A stretch of DNA of 28,450 bases from a virus. Where the stretch lies: IMG/VR virus record IMGVR_UViG_3300021247_000054, positions 1 to 28,450 of that record; one strand, 5' to 3'. The translations under genes and the position numbers were made by a program. Within the stretch, counting starts at the first letter, position 1; each line of letters begins with the position of its first letter. Positions 9,386-15,626 of this stretch are shown piece by piece. Below the pieces are notes generated by a model. That model saw only the letters and a program-made list of their open reading frames with translations, ran no database searches and was not told the origin of the DNA.

Positions 9386-11601
9386 CAGCGACGCCCATCT
9401 GGTCGAGTGTCAATACGAGGTACGCCCAACTGCCAAGCCACACCCAAGTCATTGGATACAACTTTGAGCGCCATTTGACGGCCTCGGATACGCACAAACA
9501 CCTGCTCGGTAAATTGTTGCACGTTGTAATACCGCTGATTCAAATAGTTGTTGCCACTAGTCACAGTCGGCGAATCTGCTGTGCCGTAGTTTGTACCGGG
9601 GAACTGACGAGGGCGTACCGTGAAGTCCAAGGACGGCGCAATTGCTGTAGACCCATCAAAAGTCACATCGGGGATGATGCGAGTAACAAGGCCGAAATTG
9701 TGGCCGTCACCAATATCAAAGTCAGAGGACTGCACGTAAGCCTCAATAGGAAGTAAAGTGCCCGGCGTAGTTGCTCCATCGTCGTTACCATTCTCTTGGT
9801 AAATCAATTTGCCGTTGTATCCAGCGGACATGGGCGTAGCCCGCAACGGGCTGTCAAGCCAATATGTACGTGGCATTGTGCCGTAATACCAAGTACGCTC
9901 AAGGTGGTTGAAGATAACGTATTTATCAATTGTGTTTGAGTTAGCGGAACAGTAGAACCACCAGATTTCGTTGTAGCCCTCATTGGTGCTGGCAAAGAAC
10001 TGGAAAGACTGCGTCAAGTTAATGTCGTTGTACACGTACTGGCGCAACGAACAGGGGAGCGTCTCCACACGACCGGAGTACATGTAGAACTTGTCCGTGC
10101 CCATCCAGTACGTGACGTTGTTGGCTGTTGCAATAGCGTTTGGCCCCATGATGGAGATGTTGTCACCCATCAATTGGAAGCCCCACACATAAGGTGGGCC
10201 GAGGTACTGCATGGAGTAAATAGCCGAATCAGTTACCACCAAAATTTCTTGGCGCGTCTGTATGGCCGTAATAATTTGGGAGCCGTGACTCAGGGTGTAG
10301 CTACCCGCTTGGTTGGTCGCCTGCGGAAGCCATGTCGTAATTGACTCTTGATCCGACCAGCAGATAAACATTGGGTTTTGGGTGGTGCTACCCGCCACAG
10401 CATCATTTGCGCCAAAAGCAATGACAAACCGTGAAGAATCCGACACCATCACAAAGTTGGCGACCGATGGGCAGTACGCATCCACCGATACAGTTCCAGA
10501 TTTCAAAACAATAGAAGCGCTGGGGCCAAGTAACTGTCCGCGATTAAATATGTTTGGATTGGCTGCATTGGCCCAGTAATACAACGCACCACCACGAGGG
10601 TTGAATACCAAGTCCTCGCCAAAGTTTGACTGGCTCCAAAGGCGAAGCTGCGATCCAATACCTTGGGCCGCATATGCTGGAGAACCCCAGCCCGTGAAAT
10701 TTGTTGATTGAACAACAGCCGCGCCATTTGCATGAGTGGTGGCTGCACCTGAACCCGTACCACTTACCCCGCGAGTACAGCCTGTGAATGTGTCAGGTGA
10801 AGTTGTTTTGCCTGTATAGGTGATAGTTTCTTGGTCAATCAACAAAGACCCAGTTGTTGTAAACCCAGCGGTGGATGTCACAGTCACCGTGGTATTTGAA
10901 TTGGACAACGTGCCGCCAGACACCGCAGTGGTGGCTGTACCAAGAACAACACCGCCCCAAGTACCAGCGCCCCAGCCCACGTTCTGGGTAAAAACTTCGT
11001 TACCTGTGGAAATTTGGTACACACCAACAACCGACGAACCGCCGTTGCCAACATCACTTGCGTTTGCGGCTACAGAGGCTGTTATGGTGTAGGTGTTGCT
11101 GGATAAATACGTAATCTGAAACTCAGCATTGAGGATAGTCGCTGTAATAACACCGCCCAAGGACACAGCGCCGCTAAAGGTCACAAAGTCCCCGGTCTGA
11201 GCGCCATGCCCTGTATCAGTTACGGTGATAACCGCAGAACCATTAGTCGCGGAAAAGGTTACATCGCCCGCCGCAGTTGTAGCGCGTATGGGAGTAACAT
11301 CGTAAATGTTCCCTCCATTACCGTTTTGGATGTAGTACTTGAGGTTTGTCCCCAACGCAAGCAGGTTGTACCCAGACAAATTCAACCAATTCCACATGGC
11401 GCGGCAAATACCCCAATATGCCCCAGTAGGGGGTTGCAGCGTTGAATTTGTTGTACCGGAATCTAAAACCCAGCCGCCAATTTTTTCGGGGTAGCCAGAA
11501 CGAAACCGAATCTTGTCGGACTCAAACCAACCGCCTTCGTTAGAAAGCGTTGTGCCTTCGCGGTTGATGCCGGGTCTAAATTGCAGTTTCTGTAATGGCA
11601 T
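9385..11601 (-). CDS. Tail nozzle / tail tubular protein B-like structural protein (738 aa)
   Basis: The N-terminus PLQKLQFRPGINREGT, then EGGWFESDKIRFR and YPEKIGGW, is the signature I associate with the large nozzle-type structural protein of many uncultured podoviruses, comparable in place to T7 gp12 or P22 gp10. Two inserted modules interrupt the N-terminal third: one at ~108-197 (VITVTDTGHGAQTGDFVTF ... YTITA ... GVYQI) and the shared beta-module at ~228-298. The rest has strongly conserved-looking blades such as QFFASTNEGYNEIWWFYC and the ending LGVAWQLGVPRIDTRPDG. ATG follows GAGGGTGTT. It would form the distal tube of a short tail. The assignment rests on recognition and gene order. 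Confidence 0.85.
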   Translation of the reverse strand: MPLQKLQFRPGINREGTTLSNEGGWFESDKIRFRSGYPEKIGGWVLDSGTTNSTLQPPTGAYWGICRAMWNWLNLSGYNLLALGTNLKYYIQNGNGGNIYDVTPIRATTAAGDVTFSATNGSAVITVTDTGHGAQTGDFVTFSGAVSLGGVITATILNAEFQITYLSSNTYTITASVAANASDVGNGGSSVVGVYQISTGNEVFTQNVGWGAGTWGGVVLGTATTAVSGGTLSNSNTTVTVTSTAGFTTTGSLLIDQETITYTGKTTSPDTFTGCTRGVSGTGSGAATTHANGAAVVQSTNFTGWGSPAYAAQGIGSQLRLWSQSNFGEDLVFNPRGGALYYWANAANPNIFNRGQLLGPSASIVLKSGTVSVDAYCPSVANFVMVSDSSRFVIAFGANDAVAGSTTQNPMFICWSDQESITTWLPQATNQAGSYTLSHGSQIITAIQTRQEILVVTDSAIYSMQYLGPPYVWGFQLMGDNISIMGPNAIATANNVTYWMGTDKFYMYSGRVETLPCSLRQYVYNDINLTQSFQFFASTNEGYNEIWWFYCSANSNTIDKYVIFNHLERTWYYGTMPRTYWLDSPLRATPMSAGYNGKLIYQENGNDDGATTPGTLLPIEAYVQSSDFDIGDGHNFGLVTRIIPDVTFDGSTAIAPSLDFTVRPRQFPGTNYGTADSPTVTSGNNYLNQRYYNVQQFTEQVFVRIRGRQMALKVVSNDLGVAWQLGVPRIDTRPDGRR
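10708..10920 (-). repeat. Shared beta-module, copy 2 (residues ~228-298 of the nozzle candidate)
   Basis: It contains TTVTVTSTAGFTTTGSLLI, then ETITYTGKT, FTGCTRGVSG and THANGAAVV. It matches copies 1 and 3 in order and spacing of the key residues (STxGF/M, IxxExIxY, F-x-G/N-x-x-RG, H-x-x-GAxV). It lies between otherwise continuous nozzle sequence, so it looks like an inserted domain. Confidence 0.78.
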
Positions 11602-11613
11602 AACACCCTCGAT

Positions 11614-12078
11614 TTAGGCTACAAGACCCTGAAGATACTGCGTTTTACCAGCCACTTTGGTAGCGGTCAACTCCTGCTTCTTCAGGTTGCTTGGGTCATA
11701 AGAGACATGCACCCAGCCACTGTCAGGGATGCCGGGGGTGTAAAACTCAAGAATGAGTTGTGTGTATTCTAGGTTATCCATGATCCATTGAGCAAGCTCT
11801 GCGTTTGCCACTCCGGGTATCTCAATATCGGCGGCTCGGCCAAGGCAATGGTCTGAGGTCTTTGATCCCCCCACGGCTGAATTTGACTCGGGACTACGGA
11901 ACCCAGAGTTCACCTTGACTCCTTTGCCAAAGTGGTCACGCACGGGCTGGAGAACCTTTTCGCACAACAAGCGCAAAGCTTCGGTCTCGGCTTCCCCGGG
12001 GGTGTTATCAAAGCCCATGCGAAGGGCGGTCTCGGATTTGGTCAGCTCATGCAGGCTGAAGTTGGCGGTCAGATTCAT
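11614..12078 (-). CDS. Endolysin: M15 family peptidoglycan peptidase
   Basis: 154 aa. The fold markers of the zinc peptidase M15 / VanY-like family are present: SGFRSPESN (58-66), SDHCLGRAADIEI (75-87) with zinc ligands H77 and D84, the likely catalytic base E111, and GWVHVSY (121-127) with third ligand H124. Members cut peptide stems in peptidoglycan (DD- or LD-peptidase) and several phages use them as endolysins. There is no signal peptide, so release would depend on a holin. The ATG overlaps the stop of the spanin gene (ATGA), with AAAGG upstream. Neighbouring spanins and holin candidates support lysis. The exact bond cut cannot be read from the sequence. Confidence 0.93.
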   Translation of the reverse strand: MNLTANFSLHELTKSETALRMGFDNTPGEAETEALRLLCEKVLQPVRDHFGKGVKVNSGFRSPESNSAVGGSKTSDHCLGRAADIEIPGVANAELAQWIMDNLEYTQLILEFYTPGIPDSGWVHVSYDPSNLKKQELTATKVAGKTQYLQGLVA

Positions 12079-12542
12079 TTGATACCTTTCTGTGATTCAA
12101 GGGCTTGGTTATACAAACTGATGCAGGCGTTGAGCTTGGTGATGGCTCGGTCGCCTTCTTCTGCTATTGCGAAAAGAGCTTTTCCAAACGCTGGGTCAAG
12201 CTCGGTTCGTGCTTCTCCTCCACCACTTCCTGCGGCAACGGCGGTATCTGAGGTGGCTGGTATGGGGCAGGTCGTTTTGACAGGAACCCGCAGCTTGTAA
12301 GCGCCAGAGTCAATAGCAGCATCGCGCTCTTTTGTGGCAAGTTTGGCTTTCTCATTTGTCTTCCTCAGTGCATCAGCAGTTGTGGTTACGGCAGCAGCCA
12401 GAGCTTTCTCCTTGGCCCGGGCCTCGGTGTTAAGTCGGTCAACCTCAACTTGCTGGGCTTTCTTCTCTTCGCTGCCACCGTACCAGTAGCCCACACCGAA
12501 AGCAATCAGCAGGGCAATCAGGGCCGACAACAGGTTACGCAT
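12075..12542 (-). CDS. Rz-like inner-membrane spanin (i-spanin)
   Basis: I start at ATG 12542 (MRNLLSALIALLIAFGVGYWYGG), which gives 155 aa and an eight-base overlap with the upstream gene; earlier starts read through that gene. Residues 3-22 form one N-terminal membrane anchor, followed by a charged coiled coil (~24-85) in the periplasm. The C-terminal EEGDRAITKLNACISLYNQ is typical of Rz-like spanins. I-spanins join an outer-membrane lipoprotein and fuse inner and outer membranes at the last step of lysis. A second gene, the outer spanin, is completely nested in another frame. Confidence 0.9.
   Translation of the reverse strand: MRNLLSALIALLIAFGVGYWYGGSEEKKAQQVEVDRLNTEARAKEKALAAAVTTTADALRKTNEKAKLATKERDAAIDSGAYKLRVPVKTTCPIPATSDTAVAAGSGGGEARTELDPAFGKALFAIAEEGDRAITKLNACISLYNQALESQKGIK
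12164..12355 (-). CDS. Rz1-like outer-membrane lipoprotein spanin (o-spanin), nested in the i-spanin gene
   Basis: 63 aa in a different frame, wholly inside the i-spanin gene as in lambda Rz/Rz1. MRKPNLPQKSAMLLLTLAL is a signal sequence and LTSC (19-22) is a lipobox, so the mature lipoprotein would start at C22 and be 42 aa. RPAPYQPPQIPPLP (29-42) is the proline-rich stretch usual for Rz1. The ATG is preceded by GAGGAAGACAA, a good ribosome-binding site. Signal, lipobox, proline content, size and site together make this a firm call. It implies a host with an outer membrane. Confidence 0.92.
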   Translation of the reverse strand: MRKPNLPQKSAMLLLTLALTSCGFLSKRPAPYQPPQIPPLPQEVVEEKHEPSLTQRLEKLFSQ

Positions 12543-12864
12543 CGCCGGTCTTCCCACGGACGTAGGCTTGAGCCGCCATGAATGCCACAACAATTGTGCC
12601 CATAGCCGCGCAGTAGGTGGTAGCCAAGCCGTTTAAGGCGTTGACCTTCTCCAAGCTGACAAGCTCAGACGCCAGATAAGCAATCAAAGCAGGTGGGGCG
12701 ATAATCGCAAACCAAGACATGACACGTTGCTGGTCAGCCATCTTGTCCATGTTCTCGATCATCAGCATCCGCTCAGACCGAGCCAGCTCCGCGTCCGTCA
12801 CCACGCCATCGTGGTCGGTGTCAAACTGGTTGTAGGTGGAGTCTTTCTCAAGTTGCTTACTCAT
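12535..12864 (-). CDS. EF-hand membrane protein, holin candidate
   Basis: 109 aa from ATG 12864, six bases after AGGA; a TTG five codons earlier is less likely. Residues 15-26 (DTDHDGVVTDAE) form a complete EF-hand loop with D15, D17, D19, T23 and E26 in the calcium-binding places and G20 at the turn. Two hydrophobic segments follow at ~49-66 and ~79-99. Size, two membrane passes and position beside spanins and endolysin suggest a holin. A calcium-binding loop on a holin is unusual but I recall similar proteins in uncultured aquatic phages. Both calcium binding and pore function are inference. Confidence 0.8.
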   Translation of the reverse strand: MSKQLEKDSTYNQFDTDHDGVVTDAELARSERMLMIENMDKMADQQRVMSWFAIIAPPALIAYLASELVSLEKVNALNGLATTYCAAMGTIVVAFMAAQAYVRGKTGDA

Positions 12865-13033
12865 CTTTTTTCCTTTCAATTTCGCGCTTCAATTCTTCCA
12901 CTTGATGTTGGAGTTTTTCAGTTTTCTCTAGATTCTTTTCGGCCCTTTTGTTGACTGTCAGATTGTCCAGATACACCATTGCCATCAGCGGAAGAAGCAG
13001 GGCAACCAGCACACAAGCGGCAATCCATCCCAT
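12857..13033 (-). CDS. Small membrane-anchored coiled-coil protein in the lysis cassette
   Basis: 58 aa. Residues 3-22 (WIAACVLVALLLPLMAMVYL) form one membrane segment and the remaining 36 residues a charged heptad-type coiled coil (EKTEKLQHQVEELKREIERK). I choose ATG 13033 because it overlaps the upstream stop as TGATG and has GGGGA seven bases before it; a longer reading from 13156 would overlap the upstream gene by 124 bases. The topology (N-terminal anchor, coiled coil) is like a short i-spanin or an antiholin-type regulator, but a true i-spanin is already present next door. Function unknown; membrane role likely. Confidence 0.75.
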   Translation of the reverse strand: MGWIAACVLVALLLPLMAMVYLDNLTVNKRAEKNLEKTEKLQHQVEELKREIERKKDE

Positions 13034-13755
13034 CACGTTTTCCCCAAACGACTTACGAACAGGAACCACAGCCACAGGTAGAGGAGGAATAGCATAGTTA
13101 CTAACAGGTACGCTGACTTTGCTTGGAAGTCTCTTTTTGCCTCCTGCCGTTGCCATTGCTTGACCCTTTCCTTCGCCTCTTCCTTCAGCCTTGCGGCTTC
13201 CTGTTCCTCCTGTATGACGCTACGCATATCAAACACTTTGGAATACAGCGCCCCCATTTCAGGCGGTGACTGATACACCATCGTTTCCCGGATCGTCACT
13301 TCCAGTGCCGCCATCTGGTCTTGAGCCATCACGCGCTTGAGCGCGGCTTCCATCAGGTTGGCGTTGGGGTCGTAGACGTTCTGGCTCTTTTCTTCCTCTT
13401 CCCTTATGTGCGCAGCAAGCTGTTCTTGGAGCTTGAAGAACTCCGTGAGTTGCTTGACCACATCAGCCATGACCTTAGTTTCGTCAACATAGGCCTTCTT
13501 TTTCGCCACAGGCTTGGCCTTGGCTGGCTTTCTTTGAGCAGTCGGTTCATCTCTGCTTGGAGCCTGAAAAAGCTTTCCAAAGAACGCCGCAATTGGGCCA
13601 AGGAATCCCTGAATCTCCTGTACCGCACCAGCAACTTCGTCATAAGTCTCTTTGACTTCAACGAAAGTTTCCTTGGCCTGCTTGTAAAGCTCACACCCTT
13701 CCTTGATGGCAGCAACGCAAGCATTGGCGGCAAAGAGGATGCTAATCGGATCAAT
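13033..13755 (-). CDS. Tail-anchored membrane protein with probable ATT start
   Basis: 240 aa if read from ATT 13755. No ATG, GTG or TTG exists in frame between the upstream stop and GTG 13509, yet the 82 codons in between are clearly protein-like: DPISILFAANACVAAIKEG, an amphipathic helix region, then a basic linker (QRKPAKAKPVAKKKAY). Proteins starting M-DPI followed by such a helix are a recurring phage type. AGAGG sits six bases before the ATT and one base separates the ATT from the upstream TGA. The middle (~85-210) is a helical, charged region; residues ~213-235 (LLVTMLFLLYLWLWFLF) anchor the C-terminus in a membrane. It may aid lysis or act as a membrane regulator. The alternative is a 158-aa protein from GTG 13509. 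Confidence 0.75.
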   Translation of the reverse strand: MDPISILFAANACVAAIKEGCELYKQAKETFVEVKETYDEVAGAVQEIQGFLGPIAAFFGKLFQAPSRDEPTAQRKPAKAKPVAKKKAYVDETKVMADVVKQLTEFFKLQEQLAAHIREEEEKSQNVYDPNANLMEAALKRVMAQDQMAALEVTIRETMVYQSPPEMGALYSKVFDMRSVIQEEQEAARLKEEAKERVKQWQRQEAKRDFQAKSAYLLVTMLFLLYLWLWFLFVSRLGKT

Positions 13756-13766
13756 TTCACACCTCT
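13753..13766 (-). promoter_or_regulatory. Shine-Dalgarno site in front of a putative ATT start codon
   Basis: Read on the minus strand the site is AGAGG, a six-base spacer, then ATT. The AGAGG lies inside the last codons of the upstream gene, whose TGA ends one base before the ATT. The spacing is ideal, the reading frame behind it is the coding one, and the frame opened by the neighbouring GTG at 13760 gives an Arg/Ser-rich shadow. The strong site plus coupling to the upstream stop would be needed to start at a rare codon. Confidence 0.65.
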
Positions 13767-14383
13767 AACAAAGGCAGATTTGCCATGTTGATGCCAGCGT
13801 ATACGTCAACATAGGTGGGTAAAAACTCAACAACAAAACCACCGGGTTTGTTTGCCCAGCACACGGAAGTGCGTTTGAACGGCAGGTCTTTAATTAACTC
13901 TTGCTGCTCAGCAGTCATCTGGTTGAACTTTTGAAAATGATTTGTAACCATTTCTTGATTGGTGGCGTAATCAAATTTTTTCTCTACTTGAACACCATCT
14001 ACTGTTTCAAGTACGTAATACTCAATTGGCTGATTGGTAGTCATGTCAAGCGCAGACCATTTAGTTACGCCTGTAGCGCTCGTGGTGATGTCGTCGTTGC
14101 GGTACCACTCGGTCACCGTGTTTGCTTCTTGGTTTACTTTGACAAAGTACCCATACTTGGTTTTGTCCGTAGCAAAAAATACAAACGAAGCAGCTTTTTT
14201 TGCTGACAGGTCGGATACTGCGTAGGAGTATTTGCACTGCAATTGCACTCCCTTTTGCTCCAGAAATTGCTGCGCGGTTGTTCTGTACTTTGACCCGTTC
14301 AGTAAATCACAAACCATACGAATCTTGTCTGCGTCTTTTGCAAACTCAATGATTTGAGATTCATCAGAACAGACGTAACTCAT
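13757..14383 (-). CDS. Hypothetical protein downstream of the adhesin (208 aa)
   Basis: I do not recognise a family. The protein is mixed alpha/beta with no membrane segment or signal. It begins MSYVCSDESQIIEFAKDADK and has a strand-rich core (ASFVFFATDKTKYGYFVKV, then IEYYVLETVDGV). Its start overlaps the stop of the 69-aa gene (ATGA). It is the last gene before the lysis cassette and its 3' end carries the ribosome-binding site for the ATT-started gene. Sitting just after the fibre and adhesin genes it could be a fibre-assembly chaperone, but nothing in the sequence proves this. Confidence 0.75.
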   Translation of the reverse strand: MSYVCSDESQIIEFAKDADKIRMVCDLLNGSKYRTTAQQFLEQKGVQLQCKYSYAVSDLSAKKAASFVFFATDKTKYGYFVKVNQEANTVTEWYRNDDITTSATGVTKWSALDMTTNQPIEYYVLETVDGVQVEKKFDYATNQEMVTNHFQKFNQMTAEQQELIKDLPFKRTSVCWANKPGGFVVEFLPTYVDVYAGINMANLPLLEV

Positions 14384-14589
14384 ATTGTCACCACAAGCTG
14401 AGAAACAAAATCAACGGGTGTCCATGTAACGTCACCATTTTCATGGACGGTTTCTTCTACTGCGGAAGGCGTATGTACTAAAATTACATTTTTTGCGACT
14501 TCAACAAAAGCCGCTTTTGCCTCAGCTTCAGTCTCATACCGTGTATGAGTTCCTGTTTGTGGGTTAAAAATTTGATATGCGTCTGCCAT
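14380..14589 (-). CDS. Small hypothetical protein following the adhesin (69 aa)
   Basis: I start at ATG 14589 (MADAYQIFNPQTGTHTRYE) because GGAG lies six bases upstream; an earlier start at 14649 would overlap the adhesin gene. The core is a YETEAEAKAAFVEVAKN helix after a short strand, then a second strand-rich half ending in TPVDFVSQLVVT. Small proteins of this kind after fibre genes are sometimes assembly factors or structural caps. No family recognised. Confidence 0.75.
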   Translation of the reverse strand: MADAYQIFNPQTGTHTRYETEAEAKAAFVEVAKNVILVHTPSAVEETVHENGDVTWTPVDFVSQLVVTI

Positions 14590-14603
14590 TACAAACTCCA
14601 AAA

Positions 14604-15617
14604 TTAAGCTACAGATCCATAAACACGAGTTGTGTTTCCAGATGTCCATGTTATTGATTGGCCATTGAGGTTGACTGCTTTGCCGCCTGCTCCACTGCCA
14701 CCAAGTCCACCAGAACCGCCTGAAGCGCCCCAGCCGCCGCCGCCGCCGCCATAAACACTTCCGCCAGCAGCGCCGCCCGCAGCATTTGCTGACCCCCCGG
14801 GAGAACCTACTCCACTGCCACCAGAACCGCCAGAACCGCCTGACCCGGGAAAAATTCTGCCTCCGCCACCACCTCCGGCAGGAACCGCTATCGGGCCTGA
14901 ACGAACACCAGATGTTGTGTCCGCTCCCCCTCCTCCACCACCAGAACCACCGCCATTACCGCCAGCGCTTTGAAAGTTTGCGCCTTTAGCACCGGACGCT
15001 CCAATAGCCCCTCCAGCCCCACCCGCGTATGGGCCACCATTTCCAGTACCGCCCGGCCCCCCACCTGCGCCGCCACCCCCACCAGCATTACCAGCAGTTG
15101 CGCCACCCCCTCCACCCCCGCCAATATACGCAGCGCCATTGGTATTGTTAACGGTTGTTGGGTAACCAAGTTGAAGTCCTATTCCGCCGGGGCTACTTGC
15201 AACTGTGAATGGAGAGCCTGTGCCGCCTTGACCCATAATAAAACCGTTGTTCACCAAGGTCAAAGTATCACCAGATGATCCACCAGATAGTGTTAGTCCG
15301 GGTGTTCCGGTGCTGGTTGAGTACAAATAAATACTAGGGTTAACAGTAACCGTGATGTCTGATATACCCGCAGAATAGCCACTAATAGTAGTTACGTTCA
15401 GCGATGCGTTAGCCGTGTTTGCTGTGAATATGTAGGACAAAGTTTTACGATTTGATTTGCCATAGAAGTTTGACAACGAGATTGTTGTCCCACTGGTGGG
15501 AATACCCGCCAATGTCCGGTATGAAGCTTGGTTGATGTTTGCATTTGTTGCTGCTGGCTGACCAAGCTCTACGTTAATGTTGCTAAAGCCTATCGGCCCT
15601 GATACTGGTAACGTCAT
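14604..15617 (-). CDS. Glycine-rich adhesin-like tail protein
   Basis: 337 aa. The first ~55 residues (PVSGPIGFSNINVELG ... ISLSNFYGKSN) are an attachment module common in phage tail proteins. A beta-rich linker follows to ~150. Residues 166-312 are dominated by glycine, in blocks such as GGGGGGG, GGGAGGGPGG and GSGGSGGSG, separated by short variable stretches. This is the architecture of T-even gp38-type adhesins, whose glycine motifs pack as polyglycine II helices and whose variable loops contact the receptor. The last ~20 residues (VNLNGQSITWTSGNTTRVYG) form a closing strand. ATG follows AAGGAGTTGAG. It is probably the receptor-binding tip; homology to gp38 is not claimed. Confidence 0.85.
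   Translation of the reverse strand: MTLPVSGPIGFSNINVELGQPAATNANINQASYRTLAGIPTSGTTISLSNFYGKSNRKTLSYIFTANTANASLNVTTISGYSAGISDITVTVNPSIYLYSTSTGTPGLTLSGGSSGDTLTLVNNGFIMGQGGTGSPFTVASSPGGIGLQLGYPTTVNNTNGAAYIGGGGGGGATAGNAGGGGGAGGGPGGTGNGGPYAGGAGGAIGASGAKGANFQSAGGNGGGSGGGGGGADTTSGVRSGPIAVPAGGGGGGRIFPGSGGSGGSGGSGVGSPGGSANAAGGAAGGSVYGGGGGGWGASGGSGGLGGSGAGGKAVNLNGQSITWTSGNTTRVYGSVA
14682..15122 (-). repeat. Glycine-rich motif region of the adhesin
   Basis: About 147 codons encode mostly Gly with Ala, Ser and Asn in irregular short runs. On the plus strand it appears as long stretches of ccgcc/ccacc units. The short non-glycine islands (for example KGANFQSAG and RSGPIAVPA) would be the exposed, variable loops. 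Confidence 0.8.
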
Positions 15618-15626
15618 CTCAACTCC

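Noticed and set aside
13034-13156. N-terminal extension of the 58-aa coiled-coil protein
   Set aside because: It would overlap the 240-aa gene by 124 bases, while ATG 13033 has GGGGA at ideal distance and overlaps the stop as TGATG.
13404-13760. 118-aa minus-strand frame starting at GTG 13760
   Set aside because: Arg/Ser/Leu-rich shadow product. The frame one base away encodes the convincing DPISILFAANA sequence and continues into the membrane protein.
13745-13770. Programmed frameshift joining the upstream 208-aa gene or the GTG 13760 frame to the membrane protein
   Set aside because: No slippery heptamer or following structure is visible, and the ATT with its AGAGG site explains the gene more simply; kept only as an alternative.
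14682-15122. Possible CRISPR or simple-sequence array
   Set aside because: No regular repeat-spacer period; the ccgcc/ccacc texture is explained by glycine codons of the adhesin.
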